DNA from: Spirodela intermedia
Taxonomy: Eukaryota > Streptophyta > Magnoliopsida > Alismatales > Araceae
Direction of reading: 5' to 3'
NCBI GenBank assembly: GCA_902729315.2
Contig: LR746266.1
Coordinates: 2,676,759-2,740,758, forward strand
Length of the DNA stretch: 64,000 nt
In this document: positions 1-10,400 of the stretch, piece by piece
Layout: the number at the start of each line of letters is the position of its first letter
Position numbering within the stretch: the first letter of the stretch is position 1
Program-made: the position numbers and the translations under genes
The notes under the pieces: generated by a model
What the model was told of the DNA's origin: nothing
Databases searched by the model: none
Seen by the model: the letters and a program-made list of their open reading frames with translations, nothing else

Positions 1-143
1 CTGCATTGCTCGGCGGGTCGTGACAGAGTAGAGATTTGACAAAGGCAGAGACATTCGGTGAAGAGCGATGCTTAGCGTCGATGGTCGGTCCTGGTCGAGA
101 GTCGCAGAAGCCGTGGCATGGTCGGCATGGGCGTGGGCCTGCT

Positions 144-245
144 GGTGGGCCGAAGGGCATGCTAGCGGGCATGGGCCCGATGGTGGGCCAAAGGGCACGC
201 TAGCGGGCGTGGGCCCGCTGGTGGGCCGAAGGGCACGCTAGCGGG
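144..245. repeat. 38-bp minisatellite, about 2.7 units
   Basis: Units begin GGTGGGCC at 144, 182 and 220. Each holds an AGGGCAYGCTAGCGGGC core and a GTGGGCCCG tail. The third unit decays into GCGCGCGG sequence near 245. No gene is associated. Confidence 0.7.
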
Positions 246-338
246 TGCGCGCGGCAAGCCGTGCGGCGGCCTTAGAGCACGCGGGCGGCGACGCCGGGTG
301 CGCGCGCAGGGCGTGCGCAGCGGCAGTGCTTCGGCAGG

Positions 339-505
339 ATGCCGAGCGTCAGCGACGCTTCGGCGGGAATGCCGAGCGTCAATGGCGCTTCGGTGGGAAT
401 GCCGAGCGTCAGCGGCGCTTCGGCGGGAAGGCCGAGCGTCGGCGGTGCTTCGGCGGGAATGCCGAGCGTCAGTGGCGCTTCGGCGGGAATGCCGAGCGTC
501 GGCGG
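339..505. repeat. 30-bp GC-rich minisatellite, about 5.5 units
   Basis: Units of exactly 30 bp start at 339, 369, 399, 429, 459 and 489. The consensus begins ATGCCGAGCGTC and ends CTTCGGCGGGA. Because 30 is divisible by three and the unit lacks stops, several frames on both strands stay open across the array. Those open frames are a by-product of the repeat. Confidence 0.85.
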
Positions 506-1947
506 TTGGGTGGAAGCCCCAACCATCGCCGGAAGGATCGGCCTTCTCTGGCGGCGCCGGGAAGCAGAGCAGAGGAAGGAGATGACCCCGGCCGATAATA
601 CTAGGGAGGGTTGAGCCCTCCTGGTCTAGGCGGCGCTGGAAACAGCGCGACGGCGGTGGATCGTCGGGAAACTCTGGCGGGGGCCTGTGTGGAGCTTGGA
701 CTGGATCTGGCTCGTCGGCACGGCTGCTGGGTCTCTCCCGATGTCGGCGGCAGGTAGCCATTCGCCGGCGAACGGCCAGGGACTGGGCGGAGCGGCGGAT
801 GGCAGCTTCGGCGAGTTTATGGTGGAGTTCCAGAGGAAGAGGTGGCAGTCGAACCAGGAGTCGAGAGACTCTGGCGGAGTGCTCGGCGACGGCTCATAAG
901 GAGGCGAAGCAAGCCCCTTTTGTCACGACGGCGTGACGGGGTTCCAGCAGAGGCGGCGGCGGTTACAGCAGCAACCGCGATCATTTCGTCCAGTGACGAC
1001 GGCGAATTCCCGGGCGGCAATGAGATGGCCGGTGGCGGCAGTGATCTCAGGTGGCGGCGGGACTTCTCAGGCAGCAGCGTCACGATGAATGAAGTCCTCA
1101 CAGGGGGTATCGACGGCCTTCCTCTCCCTCCTTCCCTCCCTATTCTAGGTCACGAGGAAGATAACTCACAATGATAATTTCTCTCAAAAATATGGCGCCC
1201 TCCTTGAGGGGGGGTCCTACCTCCCCTTATATGGGGCCCACAAGTGGGCTAAGGGGAGGTGGGCCCACTTGAGGCTCTCAAGCCCATAAGCCACAAAAAG
1301 GCTACAAAAGGGGCTTATTGGGCCTCTTAAAGAGAGACCCAATAAGTTCCCCTAAAAGGAGAAAGAGGAGGGCCCTCTTACGGTGCTTAGGTGGGCCTCA
1401 AATGAAGACCCAAATAAGCCCCAAAAGAGGCCCAAAAGGAAAGACACATAGGTCCCCCCCCTTAGGGTTTTAATTGGGCCTCAAAAGAGAAACCCAATAG
1501 AACCCTAAAGAAAGGGAGACACAAACAACAACACACACACATAGAATTGGGCCCGCTAACACACAAACGCGAGGCCCAACAAGTCAATGTGAAAATGCAA
1601 AAAAAGATAAGAGTGAGCTCGAGCTCGTCGTCATCGCGGAGGTGGAATGTTGTCATCCCAAAGGGCTAGGCCGTGTAGCGAAAGCTAGGCTCCTTTGTCT
1701 TCGCACCTCGATCGGGCTGAACTCGGACTGCCAGTGTCTCCTAAGCTGATGGAGATGGGTCCCGCTCGCCATCACACTCTTTTAATGACAACATCCAACT
1801 TAGAGTGGGGAGTCCTCAAACACTATACAATGTAGAATACAATACAAATTTATGACTAGGGCCTCTCAAGAAATCAATGATGAAATGAACCTTAGTAATT
1901 GCAGACTTGGGGAACGATGAAATATTTCTTTTATGTTGTTGGATTAT

Positions 1948-3683
1948 TGATAAGTCTTCATTATCATGAGTAAATAACTAGAAAATAATATATTTTTAGC
2001 CTTAAATTATAATAAATAGACTTATATTTATGTTAAATTGTGAAAAGTGGTTTTCAATTAGTTAATATAATTTTTTGACTAATTATGTGATTTTCTACAA
2101 ATTTATATGATTTTTATAGTCCTATTTTTGAGATAAATGAAGAAAAAGAAATTAAAATAAAAATATAGCAAAATGGACGTACTCACTGGCCAGCCGGGCC
2201 CACAAACAGGTCGAAAATGCAGTCAAGGGGAGCTACGAGTAGGGGCTTGAGTGGCTAGGACAGATGAGGGCATGTGTGCGCCACTCTTCTTCCACGTCAC
2301 TGGTGGGCAGTCGACTATAGGGGAAGGAGTGGTCGTACAGGTAGAAGAAAGGAACTCATTACTTAGAAGTGTGATATTACTATATAGTCACCCAAAACAT
2401 TGGTGCACAAGCGATGTGGGACTAACCCGCATCACACCTTCCCCCGAAAGGCTTCGAAGATTTAAATACCTAAACTACCACTTCTTTATAACAAAGATAT
2501 ACCATAATGACGTCACTCGATAAGGGCATCAGAGTACTTATTTCAATCTCTCTCATGTAAGTGGACAACCGACGCGGGTTCAAATCTTCCCTAAGCCAAA
2601 ACTCGTATTTTTATTTGATTATCATAACTTTGTTGCAAATCACCGGTGAAAGATTAAGTTGTCAGAATCGTTGAATCATCGGTGAAAATTTCATTAACAC
2701 AATTCGCGGAGCATTGTTACTAAAATTGCTGAACAATTCGCAATAAAAGGATCGTGAATCCATCAAGTAAATCATCTCCGATTGATCAATAAATAAGTCG
2801 TCATTGGGAAGAAGATGATCTACTGCGAGACGAGTCGCCACCTCCTAGGAGCATACCAAATGCGATGAAAAGCCTCCTTTTACTGTGCGGTCCTAAGGAT
2901 GAAACTCTTTGACACCTGCCCCACATCCATTCAACTCATCTCCATCAAGTGATAGCCACTAGAGAGCCACAAAGTCGCCGTTTTTCTACTCCACTTGGTG
3001 ATAGCTACCAGAGATGATTCGACGACCCATTTCATTGATCTCTAGACTTTGCAAAGAGATCTAGAGATCGCCTACATCGTCCTTATCCAAGGAGAGACTT
3101 CGAGGCCATAAACACTACACAACAATCCTCTCAAAAGCTCAAGATTTCAGTGCATTGCCGCTACAATGCCAGAACATTATTTTCTATTTTTTCACCTAAT
3201 TTTCACTTCATTTAGTGATAATTTGTCTGATTTAAATTTACCAAGCTAAACTTCATTCAATTATGATTCTTCTAGCTTTTACAAATCTTAATTTGATCAA
3301 TTAAATCATTTTTAATCACTTACGTAAAAATCACCACGCGGAACTCTATTTTTGCCTGATTTGCATTTGTCGGGCGCTAATGTCATCTTGACGTCTACAC
3401 CCTTATTTCCTTTTTTCATAAATTTTAAATATATTTTATTTTCATTTCTTAGTATAAAATTCATAAAAAATTATACTTTTTGAGAAATTTTTTGAATAAC
3501 TACTCAGTATTACATTACATCTATGTGATCGATCTAAAAAATTAACACTATTTTTGGAAGTTTTATTGAATTATAACTGATATATTTGTTCATAAATACT
3601 TCTAAATATCTGAAAATTGATATTTTCTAATTTTATAAATTTTAAATTTGTGTGATTTACTATATAACGACTAAGTCATGTCA
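1948..3683 (+). mobile_element. Solo LTR A (1736 bp) with ATTAT target-site duplication
   Basis: It begins TGATAAGTCTTCATTATCATG and ends GACTAAGTCATGTCA. It is flanked by ATTAT at 1943-1947 and ATTAT at 3684-3688, the 5-bp duplication expected of LTR-retrotransposon integration. No second LTR or internal coding region follows, so it is a solo LTR left by LTR-LTR recombination. Its counterpart at 20929-22576 has the same flanking pentamer, so the insertion predates the segmental duplication. The LTR contains a GATGTGGGAC block near 2413 and a TATA-like TATATAG near 2378. Confidence 0.85.
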
Positions 3684-5301
3684 ATTATTAAAGGAATTTA
3701 TCCTATAAGTTTGTAATCATAGATACTCACCAATCATGATATTCACAGAAGATAAACTTTTTGGAAGGATATTTGAAAGAATATGATGTAATAATTGGTA
3801 CACTGATAAAAAATTTCCATTTTTATGAAATTTGAATATTATCATACATTTAATAAAGTTTTAACTTCAAACACTAGTGGAAAAAGTATTGGCCCAATAT
3901 CTAGTTATTGAAGACAACCATTGGATGGCCCAAAATTAAGCCTATAAAAAAGGGACTTGATCCTATGGGAAAACATTCACATACTTCCTCTTTGAAGTCT
4001 GCATAAGTTTACAAGTGAGTTGAGGGCTTGAAAACAAAAAAAGAAAATAATAGCAATTACTATGTTACACATTCAAGGGAAAATTGTTTAGAATTAAATG
4101 AAAATTATTTTCAAGATGAGAAAAAAAAATAATACCATTGAAAGGATCTAATCATGCTTACTCTTTATAATTTTTGATTTATGAATAAGTGTTCCTTCAT
4201 ACATGAATTTAATTTCATATAATACAAGTTAAAGCAAGAATAGAAAATAAAAATGTTTGAATTTATAAATAGCAATCAAGGACTAGACTTGAGTCCCAAA
4301 ATGTTTAACACAAAAAATTGGTAGATTTTACAACTCAAAATTGTTATCTACTTATTGATGTACCAATTCGTAATATTGATATGCAGTATCATTCTTAGAA
4401 AGTAATGATTACCCCATGACAATCATTGAGAATTGTTCTAGTAAAATATGAGCATGGATGCATATTCTATCTAGTATATGCCAACTATTATTTTTGAGAT
4501 AATAATAGACATCTATGAAAGTTTAATTGTTAGAAAGAATGATCCAATTAATGTATTGAATTTCAACTGCTAATACAATTGATTAAAATTATTTTAAAAG
4601 CAATGAATATTATTTAAATTTGTTGTAGATCACCTAAGTTATCAAAGTTTTGAATGTGTATATGGAGATCATAGTTGCATGAGTCTATTTGATATTTATC
4701 AGTAATTTGAAGAATCTATTAGTCTATTTTGAAATATGTTGTTAATTTAGTTTCAACAATAATTGATTCTTGCTGGACTTGTTTAACAGAGAAACTTTGA
4801 ATGTATAGATTAGTCATTGATTGTAACATTAAAGGTCATGTTGTAGTGGCTTACGCCTATTAAAATTTCTAACTAATTTTGGGATTGAAATGTTGAAAGG
4901 TAAAAAGAATTAACTTGTTTGTAAACTAGTTGAATGTAGGTGTTTTTAATTTAATATAATTTCGTAATATCTTATATAACTTAAATTTGGTTCCTTGACT
5001 CGTAGTCTTCTTGTCTTTGAACGTGTCGTGAAGACCCCTCAAATTTGTATAAACTTCTCTACAAAAATTATTTGTTAAAACTTGAGAGAGTATAGGAATT
5101 AGTCATTATCTTCTGCAATTAATTAGTTTCTAGAGAGGTGTTGATTTTACAGAAATATTTGATTCAATAATTTCCCCTACTTTTTGTCATCTATCAAAGT
5201 TTCAATCCTAAAATTAGTTAAAAATTCAAATGGTTACAAAACTAATATGACATGACCTCGAAGAGTTTGAATAACCAATGAAACATCATGCGTATTACCA
5301 T

Positions 5302-5342
<41 letters not shown>

Positions 5343-5455
5343 GAAACTTATCAATTTTACAAAGTTTGGTAAAGATCTACTATCAAAAAAAACCAACGGT
5401 ACATCTTGAAATAATGTAATAATTTTATAATGAGGTAAGTTATAATTCTAAAGTT
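3684..5455. other. Unclassified AT-rich repeat segment with promoter-like block
   Basis: No open reading frame is supported. The segment contains CCATTGGA followed about 20 bp later by a TATAAAAAAGGG box (about 3943), an arrangement like a CCAAT/TATA promoter, and then a purine-rich stretch. It is duplicated at 22577-24330. It could be another element's LTR or promoter. No boundary with a target-site duplication was recognised. Confidence 0.4.
5305..5340. repeat. (AT)18 microsatellite
   Basis: An uninterrupted AT dinucleotide tract, corresponding to the (AT)16 tract at 24181-24212 in the second duplication copy. Confidence 0.95.
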
Positions 5456-5462
5456 ATAATTT

Positions 5463-5783
5463 TATCGGTCCTAGCTGCTCAAGCCCCTACTCACGACTCC
5501 TCCCTGACTACGCTTCCAACCTACTTGCGGGCCCAACTGATTGGCGGGTACCCCCCATTTTGCTATATTTTTATTTTTATTTCTTTTTATTTATTTATCT
5601 CAAAATTAAGATTATAAAAATTATATAAATTCGTATAAAATCACATAATTAGGTAAAAATTCACGTTAATCAATTGAAAACCACTTATCACACTTTAACA
5701 CAAATATAAGGTTATTTATCATGAGTTAAGACTAAAAATATATTATTTACTAATTATTAACTCATGGTAATGAAGACTTATCA
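5463..5783 (-). mobile_element. Truncated LTR B, reverse orientation, 5' portion only
   Basis: Read on the minus strand this is the first 320 bp of the same LTR family: it starts TGATAAGTCTTC at 5783, carries the TTAACTCATGATAA arm, and breaks off at the text equivalent to GGCTTGGACCGATA. The 3' four-fifths of the LTR is missing. It occupies the place where the second duplication copy has about 2.7 kb of different sequence (24331-27030), so it marks an insertion/deletion junction. Confidence 0.75.
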
Positions 5784-6138
5784 CTTATCCTTGTAAGAGT
5801 GTAGAAAACTATCAAAGTTCATTTAGGAAGACTATATGTTGCATTTCAAGATTAGTATAAATGTATAGACAAAAATAATGTCATTATCATGAGTTACCTA
5901 TACTAATTTAACTATGTGTATATCCTTTTATCAAAGGGTGATTCCTTAATAGATATTGACCAACTATGAGGTGTTCTTATCATAAAGAATCTTTTGATCT
6001 CAAGGATTAACACCTTGGATTTGACTATTAGTTATAGAATCATGAAACCAATAAATATAATTCATGCAATATCACATTGAACATGTTAAATATTTAATGT
6101 AAGTTCTCAATATATAATAAATAAATTCTCACTTATAA

Positions 6139-6345
6139 TATTAATAAGTCTCTATTATCATGAGATAATAGTTAGTTAATGATATATTTTATACATTAAC
6201 TCATGATAAATTAATTACATTGACCTTAAATTAAGAAATATGGTTTTTAAGTGATTAATGTGAATTTATGGTTAATTGTGTGATTTTTTATGATTTCTAT
6301 ATTCATGTTCTTAAATGAAAATAAAGTAAAATATAATAGAAAATA
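6139..6345 (+). mobile_element. Degenerate 5' fragment of the same LTR family
   Basis: The text TAATAAGTCTCTATTATCATG followed by TTAACTCATGATAA and a later GATTAATGTGAATTT matches the LTR 5' end, with many substitutions. It breaks off after about 200 bp. The counterpart is at 27388-27600. This is an older insertion than the complete solo LTRs. Confidence 0.6.
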
Positions 6346-6605
6346 AATTTATGTTCGAAGCTCACCAATGCCAAAATTTATGCACCTAGGTGATCAGTAG
6401 AGGTCCGAAGCTCACCAATGCCAAAATTTATGTTTTCTTCTATTTTTAATCTATAATTTTTTTGTAGGAAAATAGTCAAAAGGAAAAACCAAGAAAAATG
6501 GTCGATCATCAATGGAATTTTTATCAATGAAAATTATGAATCTTCCATTGCATGACCAGAGAATTCAAATAGAAAAATCATGAGTTTTGAGAGGAAAATG
6601 ATTCT

Positions 6606-8325
6606 TGATAAGTTTTCATTATCATGAGTTAATAATTAATTAATAATATATCTTAAGCCTTAACTCATGATAAATAAACTTATATTTATGTTAAAGTGAA
6701 AAAGGGGGGTTTTAGTTGATTAATATGATTTTTCAGCTAATTATTTGATTTTATGTGAATTCATATAATTTGTATAAGTATGTTTTTGGGATAAAATAAA
6801 GAGAGATAAAAAATAAAATAAAAAATATAGAAAAAGAGGGGACTTGCTAGTAGTTGGGCCTGCAAGTAGGTCAAAAGCATAGTCAGGGGACCCATTGGCC
6901 AGCCGGACTTACTAGCGGGCTGGAAACACAATCGAGCAAAGCCACGAGCAAAGGGCTTAAATGACTAAGGAAAAGTTGGGGGCATGTGTGAATCACTCCA
7001 TCTCTACATCATCAACGAAGCCACGAGAAGACATATTATTATATATTTATCTCAAAACTCAAAAAAGAGATGATGTGAGACTAACCTTGTGCCAACACTC
7101 ACTAGTAGGTTTTCAATAATTTTAATACCTAAAATACCTTTGTTTTATAAGAAGGAAATGCCTCCATGACATCACTAGGTAAAGGTATGTAGGTAATTCA
7201 TATTATTTATCTATCACAACCAAGCAACTAACAAGGGTTTGAATCTCATTAGAGTCAAACTTTATATTTTTATCTAATTAAATTGTGATTATTATGTAAA
7301 GCACCAATCAATGATTAAGGGTCATAATCACTCAATCATCAATAGAAAATATCATCAATGTAATTCACAAAGCATCATTATCAGCTACTGAGTAATTATG
7401 GATAAAAAGATCACAAATCTATCGAGAAAATCATCTATGATTGATCAACGAATGAGCCATTGTCAAAAAGAGACGAGTCGCCACCTTTTGAGAGCATACT
7501 AGAAGCAATGAAGATCAACCTCTTGTTATGTGGACTTGAGGATAAAGCTCTCTAAAATATGCTCCCACCTCCATCTAGCTTATCTATGTCGAGTGATAGC
7601 AGCTAGAGATCCGAAAGTCATTGTATTTCTATTATATCGGGTGACAGTTGCTGAAGATGATTCGTTGACTCATTTCATTAATTTTTAAACTTTACAAGAA
7701 TAATTAGAGATTGCCCACATCGTTCATATTCAAAGAGAGCCTTTTAGGCTATGGATATCACATGATAATCTTTCTAAACATAGAATTTAGATAATAGTTA
7801 CTACAAAGTTGGAACTCTGACTTTCATACTTTCAATTTAATTTTTACTTAAATTAGTGAGATTTTATGTGATTTCAAGTTTCTAATGTATTCTTCATTTA
7901 ATTAAAATTATTCTAGCTTTTACAAATCTTAATTTTATTAATTAAAGTATTTATAATTATTTCCATAAGAATTGTCTGACAAAACTCCATTTCTATTCAA
8001 ATCACATTTGTCAATACATTGACATCATCCTAATGTTTGCACCTAAATTTTCCTTTTTCACAAATTTTTCAATATATTTTATCTTCATCATTTAGTCTAA
8101 AAATCATAAAAAATTGTATTCTTTGATGAAAATTTTAAAATCTTGGTTGATATTATCTTACATCACTATGATCGATCTACAAAAAATTTCTTATTTAAAA
8201 AAAAGTTATAAATTAAAAATAATTTTTTTGTGCTAAAATATTTCTAAAAATCTAAATTTTAGTATTTTCTAATTTTATAAATTTAAAATTTGAGTGATTT
8301 AGTATGCAATTATTAGATCACCTCA
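6606..8325 (+). mobile_element. Solo LTR C (1720 bp) with ATTCT target-site duplication
   Basis: It starts TGATAAGTTTTCATTATC, ends ATTAGATCACCTCA, and is flanked by ATTCT at 6601-6605 and 8326-8330. It is clearly more diverged from copies E and F than A and D are. Many sites that are CpG in E and F are TG or CA here, as expected from long-term methylated-cytosine decay. Its counterpart at 29917-31629 has the same pentamer. Confidence 0.85.
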
Positions 8326-8379
8326 ATTCTTTATGAGGAGATGAATGAGTCATCATCAAAGGTAGAGGGATCTGCTAAA

Positions 8380-10400
8380 AGATTTGTCATTGTCTCTTTA
8401 GTGGTTTCATTTGCGATAAGAGAGTTATCTTGCTGCATGGACTTGAGGATGAAGCTCCGTAAGATGCTCTCCACTTCTATCAATCTTAGTTCCATTAGGT
8501 GATAGTCGCTAAATGATCATTTTCATCGACTTCTACTTCATAAGGTAATAGTTGTTGAAGACACTTCATCAATGCCTTTATTCACCTTCTAAACATTTCA
8601 TAGGAATATAGACAATGCCCAAGCCTTGTTGATAAACTCAAATTGGAGGTTGAATACATCGTCGTGATACAATCAAGTTCATATAAATAATATTTATAAA
8701 CCTCACTCTTCTACTTAGAATAAGTAAGGGTCGATCTTCAAGGAGCATGAGTAATGAGAGTACGAATTCTACTTATTTTATTTCTTATATAGATATATAT
8801 ATATATATGTGAGATTGTGAAGGACGGAATTAAATGTAAAAGGGTGAAGACAAGAGTTATGAAAAGCATGACAAAGAGGAGAGAATGGATCTAATACAAT
8901 AGAATGATGGAACAAATGATAAAATTAATTTGAATTAAAAGTTAATCTATCCATGGAGAGGATTACAAAGACTCCTCAAATCAGAATCTTGCACAAATCT
9001 CGTTGTGTGCCAGTCTTAGGCCAAGTGATGCTTGATCCATGATGATCTTGATGCACTCTAGGTAATTTATTTTCCATGATAATCTTGGGCACGAGAATGT
9101 CATTGATTAAGCCTTGATTTTCCTCCTGTTTCCTTCGACTAGCCACTACTAGAAAGAGGGCCAAAAAGCCCCCTCCAAGAGGGGGGCGAGATGTCTTAAT
9201 CCTCTTGAGAGTTAAGCCCCTCTAATGGATGGTTAAGATTAATAACTGACTCTCTTGGTAGATGGCCGAGAACATTTCATGAGGGCAGTAGTCTAATCTT
9301 TCTCTTAATCTCATCTTAAGATGCCTTAAGATGGATGGTCTAGATCTTATCTCTTGATAACTGTTTTAAGTTTAAATGGGCTAGGCCAAAGTGACATCCT
9401 CTCTTGAGCTCATAAATATATTAGGTCAGCCCTCTCCATAAGACTTGGGCTTTTTATTAGGCTGAAGGCTTGGACTTCTTCCATTACTTCTAACTCATAC
9501 TAAAAACTCACTTAAATTTTGCAATCAAATAATTATCAAAAAAATGTGAAAGAATTATCACTTGACTTAATAAACGTCAAGTGGGGTTACTCTCATAATA
9601 TAAATAAAATAAGTAAAATAATATACATTAAGACTTAAATGATAAAACATTATAAATGTCATAATGAGTTGGTAACACATGTATAATAGTATTATCTACT
9701 CATTAATTACCATCTATCTATATATAAGATATTACTACATAAATACAACTACTAATTTATAATTATCACTTGTATGTCTAAATAGAGCCTTCAAGGTTAT
9801 GAACACCTCTAGAAAACCTTTTGAACATACAAAATTCTAACAATTATTGTCATAACATTAAAACTCTATTTTATTTACTTATATTTTTTTAATCTTTAGA
9901 TTAATGATAGTTTTTTTAATATAAGTTTTGAAATTCATCTTTACTCCCTTATGATCTATTAGACATTTATAGATCTTAGCATGATGTTAGCATGATGTCA
10001 GCAGCTCAATTTCCTTTTTTTTAGTTTTAAAAAAGATTGTTTATGATCTTTTAGTCTAAAAATCATATGAAATGGTATTCTTTGTGAAAAAATTTATAAT
10101 ATTACTTGATATTGACGTACATCCTCAAGATCAACTTTGAAAAATCTCACCATTTTTAGAGTTCTTTATTGATTTAGAAACTTATATTTTTTAAGAAAAT
10201 TTGGAAATATTACTAAATATTATCTTATATCCTTTTGATTGACTTGAAAAGTTTTCGTTTTTTTAAACCTTTTATCGAGTTATAATTTATTTATTTATTC
10301 TGAAATATTTTTAAAAATCTATAATTTGTTATTTTGAATTTTAATAAACATTAAATTTGTGTGATTTATTATGCAATTTTTATTGAGTCATGTCAATCAC
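8380..10400 (+). mobile_element. Older LTR remnant split by a nested insertion
   Basis: Bases 8380-8640 resemble the middle of the LTR: TTGAGGATGAAGCTCC, GGTGATAGTCGC and then GACAATGCCCA match the same blocks at about 25680-25860 in copy E. Bases 9960-10400 resemble its 3' end, with the AGTCTAAAAATCATATGAAAT block and a terminal GAGTCATGTCA. The 1.3 kb between (about 8640-9960) is unrelated AT-rich sequence with an ATATAT tract near 8795, so a nested insertion is likely. The same structure appears at 31640-33535. Confidence 0.5.

Larger units (their letters stand above)
1..1775. other. GC-rich, probably retroelement-derived region
   Basis: This block is GC-rich up to about 1150 and then becomes a purine-rich stretch with many runs such as GGGCCCA and AGGCCCAA. 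It ends abruptly where the AT-rich duplicated segment begins. All open frames here come from GC-rich tandem repeats and match no protein family I recognise. The general style (GC-rich leader, minisatellites, CGGCGG-rich text) resembles 37.2-37.8 kb, which lies beside a Copia-like end, so a retroelement untranslated or LTR-adjacent origin is inferred. No LTR boundary, primer-binding site or polyprotein was found. Confidence 0.35.
1776..10400 (+). repeat. Segmental duplication, copy 1
   Basis: From about 1776 (CTCTTTTAATGACAACATC) the sequence is collinear with 20732-33535 in the same orientation. Matching landmarks include the solo LTR at 1948 with that at 20929, the AT microsatellite at 5305 with that at 24181, the text from 5784 with that from 27031, the solo LTR at 6606 with that at 29917, and the tail at 8340-10400 with that at 31640-33535. 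Copy 1 is shorter. It lacks the counterpart of 24331-27030 and of about 27600-29690, and it carries a truncated reverse-strand LTR at 5463-5783. No protein-coding gene is visible inside. Confidence 0.85.

Noticed and set aside
339-505. CRISPR-like array
   Set aside because: Units are adjacent without unique spacers, and the genome is a plant's.
245-614. Repeat proteins from frames over the 30-bp minisatellite
   Set aside because: Open frames exist in several registers on both strands because the unit is stop-free and a multiple of three.
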